Shown here one piece after another: positions 17,440-25,596 of a DNA stretch of 64,000 bases. Position 1 is the first letter of the stretch. Every line of letters starts with the position of its first letter. Position numbers and translations under genes: made by a program. The DNA comes from Bacteroidota bacterium (lineage in GTDB: Bacteria > Bacteroidota > Bacteroidia > Bacteroidales > FEN-979): contig JAPLDH010000047.1 in NCBI GenBank assembly GCA_026391355.1, positions 124,001 through 188,000 on the forward strand, in the 5' to 3' direction. The notes beneath the pieces are model-generated. The model did not search any database, had not been told where the DNA came from, and saw only the letters and a program-made list of their open reading frames with translations.

Positions 17440-19305
17440 TTAACCCTTCCCTGGTATTTCCTCGCCAATTTCCAATGCTTCAGGTACAAGAGGCAATATC
17501 ACATCAAACCGGCTTCCTTTTCCGGCTTCACTTTCCACATTTAATTGTCCCTTATGTGCCAGAACAATGGCTTTTGCATAGCTCAGACCAAGTCCGAAGC
17601 CTTTCACGCTATGAATGTTCCCGCTGGTTACCCTGAAAAACTTATCAAAAATTTTGTGTTGCTGATCCGGGTTCATCCCGATGCCTTTATCCTGAATCGA
17701 AACAATAACTGATCTGTTCAGGTTCCTGGTGCTCACCCTGATTTCAGGCGGAGCAGTTGAATATTTATTCGCATTATCCAGCAGGTTTACGATTACGTTC
17801 GACAGATGCGGTTCATCTGCTTCAACCATTGTTCTTTCTGCAACAAGATCAAGTATGAGTGAGCCTTCCCTGCGCTCGACCTGTAAACGAAAATTTTCCG
17901 TAACCTTCCGGAGCAGGGTGTGAATATCCACAATACCGGGGTTCAGCATAAAATCTTTGCTGTCGAGCAATGCCATCTGCAGTACCTGTTCCACGCGGGA
18001 GTTCATCCGGCTATTTTCCTCCCTGATAATATGTGTAAACCCACGGATCTTTTCAGGTTCATCGATGATTTTAGGATTATTGATTGAGTCTATCGCAATC
18101 GAGATCGTTGCAATAGGTGTTTTGAACTCATGGGTCATATTGTTGATAAAGTCAGTTTTGATGTCTGAGATTTTCTTCTGCCGGAGCATGATAAAGATGC
18201 TGATGACAGAGGTGATCACTATGATCAGCGTAAAAAAGAGGGATGACAGCATGACCACTGATAATGATTTCAGAAGGTGTGACCGCTGGTGGGGAAAAAA
18301 AATCATCAGTTGATTGGGTTTCTGGAATATATCATTTGGGAAGAGGGAAACTTTGTAGGGTGTGGAAAGGTTTATGGCATTGAACCCCTTCGAATGGATC
18401 GGGATTGGATTTGTGTCGTTACCGGGTGATGCCACTGCAAATTCAAATGGTAATGTAATATCTTTATCGGCGAGTGATTTTATCAATGACCGTTTCAGAC
18501 TTGCAGTATCCACGCGCTGCTCGACTGTAAGGGGTTTGCTTTCCAGTTCAGTTGCGATTTTTTTAATGACTGTTGTGATCTTCCTTGCTTTGTTGGTGAT
18601 CTTGCGCATATCATCCTGCATTTTTGTGGCATGAGGATACGGGTTGTGCATAGGAGGTGTTAAAACAACATCCTCAACCTCAAGTCTTTTTTCCTGTCTG
18701 TTATTTATTGATAGATGCCGGGAAGAAAATGGTGGCCGGTTTGATTTTGGGGCAGATCGCAAACCCGGATGAATTGGGTTGGGATTTACAAATACAAATT
18801 CCTGAACCCGCAACATTGAATCAAGCTTTTGCAGATCCATTTCCCCATTCCATTCAAAAGAAAAACTTCCGGATAATGGATCAATAACAGCAAATGGTTC
18901 ATAGGTTTTCATTACCGAATCCAGCCGGTCAATATTTTGCCTGATGTGATACTCGTAAGTAACGCTTTGAGGTTCAGGAGGGGGCAGGGGGGGAGGCTGA
19001 TGTAAAAACTCATCGTTGGAGATCAGGGAATCAAGTTTCCGGTTCAGCGTAAAAATTGTATCATTTGCAAATGCCTGGATAAGCGTATGGATACTGTCAC
19101 ACACCAGGTTATTTCTCAGATAAACAATATCTTCTTTTGTTTCCAGCCGGCTGACAGTATTACCCAGCGCTTCATTCACACTCTGGTCAAATTGGGCTTC
19201 CTTCACATTAAAGGCATTTTGTATCCAGAAAAACTGTACTCCGATGATACCCATCAATGAAATACAGATCAGTGCAATGATGATATAAAGGAGCTTTGCT
19301 TTCAC
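17440..19305 (-). CDS. Membrane sensor histidine kinase
   Basis: This 621-residue protein has an N-terminal membrane helix (LLYIIIALICISLMGIIGVQFFWI), a periplasmic region of about 320 residues and a second membrane helix (VVMLSSLFFTLIIVITSVISIFIML). The dimerisation/phospho-acceptor motif MTHEFKTPIATISIAID has its phospho-accepting His at about residue 392. The ATPase domain shows NVIVNLLDNANKYS, DKGIGM and GFGLGLSYAKAI. No HAMP domain is evident. The start is GTG (19303-19305). It is the first gene of the two-gene operon with the OmpR-type regulator and is divergent from the secreted protein at 19433. The periplasmic domain has no recognised family, so the signal is unknown. Confidence 0.92.
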   Translation of the reverse strand: MKAKLLYIIIALICISLMGIIGVQFFWIQNAFNVKEAQFDQSVNEALGNTVSRLETKEDIVYLRNNLVCDSIHTLIQAFANDTIFTLNRKLDSLISNDEFLHQPPPLPPPEPQSVTYEYHIRQNIDRLDSVMKTYEPFAVIDPLSGSFSFEWNGEMDLQKLDSMLRVQEFVFVNPNPIHPGLRSAPKSNRPPFSSRHLSINNRQEKRLEVEDVVLTPPMHNPYPHATKMQDDMRKITNKARKITTVIKKIATELESKPLTVEQRVDTASLKRSLIKSLADKDITLPFEFAVASPGNDTNPIPIHSKGFNAINLSTPYKVSLFPNDIFQKPNQLMIFFPHQRSHLLKSLSVVMLSSLFFTLIIVITSVISIFIMLRQKKISDIKTDFINNMTHEFKTPIATISIAIDSINNPKIIDEPEKIRGFTHIIREENSRMNSRVEQVLQMALLDSKDFMLNPGIVDIHTLLRKVTENFRLQVERREGSLILDLVAERTMVEADEPHLSNVIVNLLDNANKYSTAPPEIRVSTRNLNRSVIVSIQDKGIGMNPDQQHKIFDKFFRVTSGNIHSVKGFGLGLSYAKAIVLAHKGQLNVESEAGKGSRFDVILPLVPEALEIGEEIPGKG

Positions 19306-19344
19306 GGTTCAAAATTAATAAATTGAAACAGCGTTTCGGGAAGA

Positions 19345-19381
19345 TTAACTTTTCATTAACCAATTTTAACGTTTTATTAAC
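19345..19381 (+). promoter_or_regulatory. Four TTAAC direct repeats, probable response-regulator boxes
   Basis: TTAAC occurs at 19345, 19356, 19366 and 19377, with 11, 10 and 11 bp spacing. This is one copy per helical turn, the geometry of OmpR/PhoB-family binding sites. The repeats lie between the kinase gene and the divergent secreted-protein gene, 23 bp before a candidate -7 box. Confidence 0.6.
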
Positions 19382-19403
19382 GTGGGGTTCTTCCGGAAGT
19401 CCA

Positions 19404-19411
19404 TAGTTTTG
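19404..19411 (+). promoter_or_regulatory. Candidate -7 box for the secreted protein gene
   Basis: TAGTTTTG matches TAnnTTTG and lies 21 bp before the ATG at 19433. No good -33 element is visible, which fits a promoter that needs the activator boxes just upstream. Confidence 0.5.
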
Positions 19412-19432
19412 TAAGAAAAATAACCACAACCT

Positions 19433-20248
19433 ATGAAAACCAAACTCAATTCCAAGGATTTTTTCCTGCTGATCTGTCTGGCATTACTGACGATCTTCAT
19501 TCTCAGTTCACGTGCATCTGCACAGGATTCCCTGAAAAAGGCGCCATTATCGACCGTCAAAATCAAAATAAGCAAGGATGATAATGGAACGAAAACCGAT
19601 TACGATACGACATTTACAACAAGCAAACCCATGAACTCAAAGGAATTGAATGAGTCGATCACAAAATGGGAAAGGCATTGGAACAGGTTGGATGATCGTA
19701 TGAAGGACCTTGATAAAAGAATGAAGAGATTCAATATTGAAATAAATGATTTAGATCTTCCTGACTCATCCATGATGGATTCCATAAGAAAGATTACGGA
19801 TAAAGTAATTATTATGGGGAATTGCAAAGGGCTTCCGAGGATTTTGTCAGAGGATGATCCGGATGGATTTGAATATAATTTTGAAACGCCGGAACCACCT
19901 GAACCACCCGCAATACCGGGACAACATAGAGAGTTTCGCAATCATTTCGAATTCTGCAATCCTCCTATGCCTCCACGGTTTAGGGAGTTTGGGAATGATG
20001 AAGGAGGTCTGATACCGCTTTTACGTGGTATTCCGCTGGACAGGGTAAAGAATTTCAGTATCAAGGAGAAAAGACATGGCACCCGGATCATTATCGATGT
20101 TGACAGAGCCCCGGTTTTCAACTGTCCGAAATCATGCCAGGAAACAATCATCATTGCTCCTCCAAGAGGAACACCACAGAATGGGAAAGTCCACAGGATT
20201 GAAAAAAGAGTGATAATAAAAGATGAAAACTCGAAGAAGGACGAGTAA
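19433..20248 (+). CDS. Secreted coiled-coil-like protein of unknown function
   Basis: This 271-residue protein has a signal peptide (FFLLICLALLTIFILSSRASAQ) and a short Lys/Asp-rich beta segment. A heptad-rich helical stretch follows (ITKWERHWNRLDDRMKDLDKRMKRFN), then a Pro-rich region (PEPPEPPAIPG). The C-terminal part contains charged beta strands (RGTRIIIDVDRAPVF-like, RVIIKDEN). No family was recognised. It is divergent from the two-component system and carries likely binding sites for that regulator, so it may be its target or a partner of the sensor. A terminator hairpin follows. Confidence 0.65.
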   Translation: MKTKLNSKDFFLLICLALLTIFILSSRASAQDSLKKAPLSTVKIKISKDDNGTKTDYDTTFTTSKPMNSKELNESITKWERHWNRLDDRMKDLDKRMKRFNIEINDLDLPDSSMMDSIRKITDKVIIMGNCKGLPRILSEDDPDGFEYNFETPEPPEPPAIPGQHREFRNHFEFCNPPMPPRFREFGNDEGGLIPLLRGIPLDRVKNFSIKEKRHGTRIIIDVDRAPVFNCPKSCQETIIIAPPRGTPQNGKVHRIEKRVIIKDENSKKDE

Positions 20249-20280
20249 TAGGGTTAATACGCAGTAAAATTTCACTCATT

Positions 20281-20307
20281 GAGGCTGTCACCAAAAATGG
20301 CAGCCTC
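20281..20307 (+). terminator. Terminator after the secreted protein gene
   Basis: The arms GAGGCTGTCA and TGGCAGCCTC pair over ten positions with one G-T wobble, around the loop CCAAAAA. The hairpin starts 32 bp after the stop and is followed by TTACGTTTG. This is a typical Bacteroidota terminator hairpin. Confidence 0.65.
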
Positions 20308-20479
20308 TTACGTTTGTACGGCGGGCATAGTTCATTGACTTTCAGGTTGTAAGTCTTTGTACATATCAAACTGGTAGGAAGTTATAGCGAATGGCAAGCG
20401 TGTTCACCGAGAGTTTTTGAATCTCGTTCCAACGAACTATGATAATAACGATTCGACCTGATGCAAAATAAAAATCTGA

Positions 20480-20761
20480 TTATTTGATGGCCTCCTTATC
20501 ATTCAAAATCTTGAGATAATCAGAATGGCTAAGGGGACAATTGGCTAAATCAATGAAAGATTGCCTTGGCAACATACACTGGTGAGACATTTTATGAATC
20601 AATGATTCTGAAAGATCATGTTTTGAGCCATGGCTGACTTTAGTATGCAAGATAAATTTTCCTTCGTGCCAAAATTCAAGAATTATATGGTCAGTTTTGT
20701 TTGGAACAAAACCTTTATTTTTAAGATTCTTAAGGGTTTTTTTCGAATCAAGAACAGACAT
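20480..20761 (-). CDS. Small HicA-like protein, putative toxin
   Basis: This 93-residue protein has the pattern of HicA/YcfA-like double-stranded-RNA-binding folds: KNLKNKGFVPNKTDHIILEFW, then GKFILHTKVSHG with His residues in the catalytic region. SHGSKHDLSESLIHKMSHQCMLPRQSFIDLANCPLSHSDYLKIL follows. That C-terminal segment is longer than in classic HicA (about 60-80 residues). The gene begins 1 bp after the stop of the 306-residue gene upstream, so the two are co-translated. HicA toxins cleave mRNA; activity here is inferred. It sits beside the defence cassette. Confidence 0.5.
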   Translation of the reverse strand: MSVLDSKKTLKNLKNKGFVPNKTDHIILEFWHEGKFILHTKVSHGSKHDLSESLIHKMSHQCMLPRQSFIDLANCPLSHSDYLKILNDKEAIK

Positions 20762-20762
20762 A

Positions 20763-21683
20763 TTAATCTTTATGTAAAACTATGTAGTTTAAAAAGGATT
20801 TGATAAATCGAACACGATCAGTTATTTCATTATCAGTAAGTTCATTGTAACGGTTGTATATAAAATCAAACTCCTCTGAAAAATTTTCTTCGGCTTCATC
20901 CTCGGTATCACCAACCCCAATAATTCCTAATATATCATTTTTTATTGAATAGAAATTTTCAACCTTTTCAAAGGTACAAGATAATGGATTTCTAAGTTGA
21001 TATACATGCTCTTTAAAGATAATAACCTCTGGTGCAAAAGAAAGCATGACCTTTTTATTTGGATATGCTTCAATTGTACGAAAACTGGTTTTTTTTCCAA
21101 CTGTAGTCAACCTTACTAAACCAGGTACTATCTCACTATTTTGAATTTCAGACTCATCTTTAAAGCTGACGACTAATTTATTCCGAACCTCCTTTTTAAA
21201 CTTTGATATCTTATATTCCTCCTCAAAATTGCCATTACATCGGGAAACAATTTTCAATGGTGAATTTCCACATGAATTGGTGAAATCATAAAGAGCAGAG
21301 ACAATGGCAGAACGAGGTTGGGGTAATTTGTAAAGTTCTGATAATTGATGATAATCACCTTTATTTGAAATATTAAATAGGGTATCAACTTTTTCGTTGA
21401 CAATTTTACGCTGATGATCAACTGTACCCCCAATTGTATGCTGAATTCTATGTGTTAATATAAATGCCGGGACAGCACTATTATGATAGAAATCTGCCAA
21501 TTCGATCTTGAAGTTTTGTAAATCGATTGTCTCTTCGGATTCCAGATCAAAATGTACGATGGAATTGATTAGATTTTGTAAATTCTGGCCTAAAGCAATT
21601 AGGTTCTCAAGTGGAATCGTTTCAAATTTGCCGATTTCGCCACCAACTTCAATTAAAATACCTTTATTTAAGTCAATGGCCAT
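20763..21683 (-). CDS. Unknown protein with HicB-like C-terminal segment, putative antitoxin
   Basis: Most of this 306-residue protein is not recognised. Residues about 245-275 read GIIGVGDTEDEAEENFSEEFDF, which resembles the HicB motif (G-D-T-x-x-E-A-x-x-N). The N-terminal 230 residues are mixed alpha/beta with a possible second domain. Its stop is 1 bp from the start of the HicA-like gene, so it looks like the first gene of a toxin-antitoxin-like pair, although it is much longer than ordinary HicB. It is divergent from the DUF499 gene, about 200 bp away. Confidence 0.4.
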   Translation of the reverse strand: MAIDLNKGILIEVGGEIGKFETIPLENLIALGQNLQNLINSIVHFDLESEETIDLQNFKIELADFYHNSAVPAFILTHRIQHTIGGTVDHQRKIVNEKVDTLFNISNKGDYHQLSELYKLPQPRSAIVSALYDFTNSCGNSPLKIVSRCNGNFEEEYKISKFKKEVRNKLVVSFKDESEIQNSEIVPGLVRLTTVGKKTSFRTIEAYPNKKVMLSFAPEVIIFKEHVYQLRNPLSCTFEKVENFYSIKNDILGIIGVGDTEDEAEENFSEEFDFIYNRYNELTDNEITDRVRFIKSFLNYIVLHKD

Positions 21684-21853
21684 CTTTAGGAATTAATTGG
21701 GAGAAACGAACGAACAAAAATACTATTTTTTTAAATATAGCCCAATTAGAGGGAAATATTATGAATGAATATATCATAATCTCATATAAAACAATTATAC
21801 TTTTTGTTAAATTGCAATTTTATTTGGAATTAAATAAGAATCTCATACGGATT

Positions 21854-21861
21854 TATCTTTG
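21854..21861 (+). promoter_or_regulatory. Candidate -7 box for the defence operon
   Basis: TATCTTTG matches TAnnTTTG, 23 bp before the ATG of the DUF499 gene. A TTTG upstream is too far away to be a normal -33 element. Confidence 0.4.
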
Positions 21862-21884
21862 ATAAAACTTGATTTTAACAATCC

Positions 21885-24800
21885 ATGAATACCCTAAAAC
21901 AAATATTAACCCCCCGCCCATCCGTTTTTGACAAATCCAGGCGTGATGTGGTTCTCGACCTAATGGATCTGACGGATGGTAAAATAAATCCGGAAGAATT
22001 TTTCTCTGAAAACTATATTACAAATGGTATGGAGCAGCTCTATGAGGCTGTTTTTAAAAGGTTGGAAGGAAGATCGGATGACGGTATCTTCAAGTTAACA
22101 CAGGCAATGGGTGGAGGGAAGACCCATAATATGATAGCGATAGGCCTATTGGCAGGATTCCCTGAATACCGGGAGAGAGTGATGGGCAAGATCTATAAGA
22201 CATCCTTTGTGAAGAAAGCAAGGGTTGTATCCTTTACAGGACGGCAATCATCTGAGTTTGGGATTTGGGGGACAATAGCTGAACAGATGGGTAAAAAGGA
22301 GTTGTTCAATGACTTCTATTCACCCTTGAAAGCACCAGGACTTGGCGAATGGATAAAATTGTTCCAGGGCGAACCTACTGTGATCCTGCTGGATGAGTTA
22401 CCTCCCTATTTTCAAAATGCTGCAACCATTTCAGTAGGAAAAGGGACCTTGGCAGATGTGACTACTCATGCATTATCCAATCTAATGAACGCTATCGGAA
22501 AGGCTGAACTATCAAATGTTTCTCTGGTCATTTCAGACCTTACGGCTACATATTCAAGGGGGTCGGGTGCGATCACCGAGGCTTTACAGAATTTTGAGAA
22601 TGAAACCAGACGTTCAGCCAGAAACTTTACACCTGTTCAACAGAACAGCGATGAGATTTACCATATCCTACGGAAGAGGTTATTCGAGCAGGAAATTAAT
22701 CAAAAAGATGCCGATGCCATTGCCGAGGCTTATGCTGGTGAACTTTCTAAGGCTGTCAAAATGGATTTAACCAACGAACAACCTGAAAAATTGAGTTCAG
22801 CTATCAAATCCTCCTATCCTTTTCATCCAGCGGTAAGGGATTTATATGCACGTTTCAAAGAGAATCCGGGATTTCAACAAACCCGCGGGCTTATTCGGTT
22901 AATGAGAACCGCGGTATCAAACATGTGGGATAAGCAACACGGCTGGTCTGATAAAAGTTTGCTGATACACCCGTATGATATAGATCCAAATGATCCGGAT
23001 ACCTTTTCAGAACTTTCTACCATTAACGATACACTCGCCAATGCTATTTCGAATGATATTGCTTCAAAAGGGGATGCCGCTGCCGAAAAAATTTCGGATG
23101 AATTTGGCAATGACCTTCCACTGAAAACCGCAAGATTGCTGTTAATATCGTCATTGAGCATGGTGCAGAATGGGATTAAGGGACTGAAAGTAAATGAAAT
23201 TGCCGCCGACTTAGCCGCTCCTGGGATTGACCTTGGTACGTTAAATTCAAAAGTAATCCCTGAACTCCGCGAAAAATCGTGGTACCTTCACCCCGATAGC
23301 AGTGGGAACCTTCTCTATAAAAATGTACAGAACGTTTCTGCCATGATCAACTCGTATAAACAACAATATCAAAAGGAATCAGTAAAAAAAGAGATCATAC
23401 GATTACTAAATGAATTATTTGTTCCTTCAACTAAAGATTGCAAAGATTGTTATCAAAAGGTCTTTGTACTTCCAAGTATTGACCAGATTGACCTGGATTC
23501 AAGAAACGTTGCCCTGATCATCTATGAACCTCACTTACAGGGAGGCGTCCATCCCGATCTTCAAAAGTTGTATGACCATAATGATCGGTTCAGGAACCGG
23601 ATGCTGTTCCTAACCGGCGATCATCAATCGATGGAAAATATATATGAACAGGCAAGGGGGATCAAGGCATCGAATGCAGTGATTGATGAATTCAAGAAAC
23701 AAAAGGTGGCCAGCAATGATCCACAATTCGATGAAGCAAACACCCAGTCAGAGAATTATCAGTTTAAATTCAGGTCGGCAGTGACAAATGTCTTTGTAAA
23801 ACTTTTCTACCCTACAAAACGAGGCCTTCTGGATGCCTCTATTCAGTTGCAATTCACCGGGAATAATTATAATGGTGAAGAGCAGATACGCAAGACCATG
23901 GAGGAAAAGAAGAAGTTCACCAATGATATCTCCTCAGAAAATTTCATCAAGCAGATCGAAGCCAAACTTTTTGCAGGACAGAAATCCCTCCCGTGGGCTG
24001 ATATCCTTAGTAATGCTGCTCTGATGACCGATTGGTTATGGTGCAAACCAGATGCATTGGAGCAAGTCAAAGTAAGTCAACTTAAAAAGGAACACTGGCG
24101 TGAAAATGGAAACTGGATTGAAATTGGCCCATTCGAAAAACCACCAACCAAAGTCACAGTGCAGCAAATAGAACGAAATCCTGACACAGGCAAGGTAAAA
24201 CTCAGGATTAAACCGGTACATGGTGATAAAATCCTTTATCAATATGGCAAAGGAGTAACAGAACAATGTCCAGAGTGGGATTTTCAGAATATCATGGAAA
24301 CCGATGCGATGGATGTTGAGTTTCTGTGCATTGATTCTAAAAATGAACATGAAAAGGGGAAACCTGTGCTCTGGACCAATGAAATAACTCTGAAATATGG
24401 ATGGATCCCACAAGGTGACGAAACCATGATGGAGATCAATGTAGCTCCAAAATCAGCACAGGTAAAATATACTACGGATGGTAGTGAACCATTATTGAAT
24501 GGTGGAATCTATCTATCGCCTTTTCTGGTGCAGCCTATGACATTGGTTTCGATTATCGGAGTGACGGATTCCTTTCATTCTGAGATAAAATATGTGAAAG
24601 TACCAGCCAAACCGACTAAATTCGAGATCAACAAAATGATACCATTAACCTGGAAGGTACGCTTAAAAAGGGATTCGACTTCAGAAAGCTATAAATTGGT
24701 AGATGCCCTTAAAAAAACTGGCGCCAAGGTTTCTGGGATCGATATCAACTCTCATGCTGAGGACTGGGTAAGCCTGCAGACCAGTCCGGAAATGACTTTT

Positions 24801-24968
24801 GAAGCCAGTCTTGTGGAAGAATACTTGAAATTTATTCAGGATCATATCTATGGGAAAGGAATGCTGGGACTGCAAATTGATGCCTGTCACTTTGAAACCG
24901 GGCAGAAATTTCTGGATTTGATCCGTGAACTTAAAACAGACTACAAAGAAAATGAAATTGAGCAATAA
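21885..24968 (+). CDS. DUF499-domain ATPase of a putative anti-phage cassette
   Basis: This 1027-residue protein has a P-loop (LTQAMGGGKTHNMIA, Lys79 and Thr80) and a probable Walker B (VILLDELPPYF), characteristic of DUF499 ATPases. The middle is helical, with FHPAVRDLYARFKENPGFQQTRGLIRLMR, a segment shared by the family. The C-terminal third is beta-rich, with a chitobiase-like VKYTTDGSEP repeat. DUF499 ATPases occur with DUF3780, DUF1156 methyltransferases and helicases in defence islands. The mechanism is not established. It is the first gene of a four-gene plus-strand operon; the next gene overlaps its end by 17 bp. Confidence 0.85.
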   Translation: MNTLKQILTPRPSVFDKSRRDVVLDLMDLTDGKINPEEFFSENYITNGMEQLYEAVFKRLEGRSDDGIFKLTQAMGGGKTHNMIAIGLLAGFPEYRERVMGKIYKTSFVKKARVVSFTGRQSSEFGIWGTIAEQMGKKELFNDFYSPLKAPGLGEWIKLFQGEPTVILLDELPPYFQNAATISVGKGTLADVTTHALSNLMNAIGKAELSNVSLVISDLTATYSRGSGAITEALQNFENETRRSARNFTPVQQNSDEIYHILRKRLFEQEINQKDADAIAEAYAGELSKAVKMDLTNEQPEKLSSAIKSSYPFHPAVRDLYARFKENPGFQQTRGLIRLMRTAVSNMWDKQHGWSDKSLLIHPYDIDPNDPDTFSELSTINDTLANAISNDIASKGDAAAEKISDEFGNDLPLKTARLLLISSLSMVQNGIKGLKVNEIAADLAAPGIDLGTLNSKVIPELREKSWYLHPDSSGNLLYKNVQNVSAMINSYKQQYQKESVKKEIIRLLNELFVPSTKDCKDCYQKVFVLPSIDQIDLDSRNVALIIYEPHLQGGVHPDLQKLYDHNDRFRNRMLFLTGDHQSMENIYEQARGIKASNAVIDEFKKQKVASNDPQFDEANTQSENYQFKFRSAVTNVFVKLFYPTKRGLLDASIQLQFTGNNYNGEEQIRKTMEEKKKFTNDISSENFIKQIEAKLFAGQKSLPWADILSNAALMTDWLWCKPDALEQVKVSQLKKEHWRENGNWIEIGPFEKPPTKVTVQQIERNPDTGKVKLRIKPVHGDKILYQYGKGVTEQCPEWDFQNIMETDAMDVEFLCIDSKNEHEKGKPVLWTNEITLKYGWIPQGDETMMEINVAPKSAQVKYTTDGSEPLLNGGIYLSPFLVQPMTLVSIIGVTDSFHSEIKYVKVPAKPTKFEINKMIPLTWKVRLKRDSTSESYKLVDALKKTGAKVSGIDINSHAEDWVSLQTSPEMTFEASLVEEYLKFIQDHIYGKGMLGLQIDACHFETGQKFLDLIRELKTDYKENEIEQ

Positions 24969-25596
24969 CGGCTTGTTTGAGTCTGCTTTGGGTTACGGGT
25001 TTGTGCCCGCACAAAGTCAGCACCATTTTGTTGTTTTCATCCCGAAATCGAAAACAAAGGATATTGCGATTTTTGAACTTCCGGTATTCGATGAAGATTT
25101 GACAGAAGATGGTTTATATGCCAACTTTATCGGACCAGAAGGAACCGGAAAGATCATGCTTCATTCATCGAAATGGGAAAAGATCAAAACCTATGCAAGG
25201 GTTGAATTTAACCAGCGATTGAAACTTATGGGGCTCCCGTTATACAACTGGAAGCAGGGAATGAATCAACTCCATCGTCTATTTGGGAAAGAACTTATGG
25301 TATTGGCTTGGGCCATTGAAGATGCTGACCCGGGGAGTATGCCGCAAGCGGTAGAGAACTGGCTGGGTTTGAAACCCGAGGAACGATGGTGGCTTTATAC
25401 CATGACCAATGCAGCTACCGGCCATCCTACACTTGGGAAAGGAAGAGGCTGGCGCAAAGCCTTACGATATGCCCTTACTGAAAACCCCATCCCCGAAGGG
25501 CGGTATACCCAAAACCTACTCGACGAGGTTCAGAAATCGTTGTTTGAAGAAGACCAGGAATTCTATCAACTTAAAAAGAAGAATGATAATGAATAG
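24952..25596 (+). CDS. DUF3780-family protein of the defence cassette
   Basis: This 214-residue protein matches the DUF3780 pattern found between DUF499 and DUF1156 genes: GYGFVPAQSQHHFVVFIP, then W-rich segments KWEKIKTYARVEFNQRL and ELMVLAWAIEDAD. GLKPEERWWLYTMTNAATGH and KGRGWRKALRYALTENP follow. The start at 24952 (MKLSNNGLF) was chosen over a longer frame because it gives the usual family N-terminus and a short overlap with the DUF499 gene. Function unknown; it may be an accessory of the methyltransferase or ATPase. Confidence 0.8.
   Translation: MKLSNNGLFESALGYGFVPAQSQHHFVVFIPKSKTKDIAIFELPVFDEDLTEDGLYANFIGPEGTGKIMLHSSKWEKIKTYARVEFNQRLKLMGLPLYNWKQGMNQLHRLFGKELMVLAWAIEDADPGSMPQAVENWLGLKPEERWWLYTMTNAATGHPTLGKGRGWRKALRYALTENPIPEGRYTQNLLDEVQKSLFEEDQEFYQLKKKNDNE

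Noticed and set aside
20380-20460. A tRNA-like T-arm (CGAGA / TCTCG stem with a TTTTTGAA loop)
   Set aside because: The loop is nine bases instead of seven, and no acceptor, D or anticodon arm fits around it.
24036-24413. A minus-strand gene inside the DUF499 gene
   Set aside because: It is a shadow frame with no recognisable motif, opposite a well-supported coding region.
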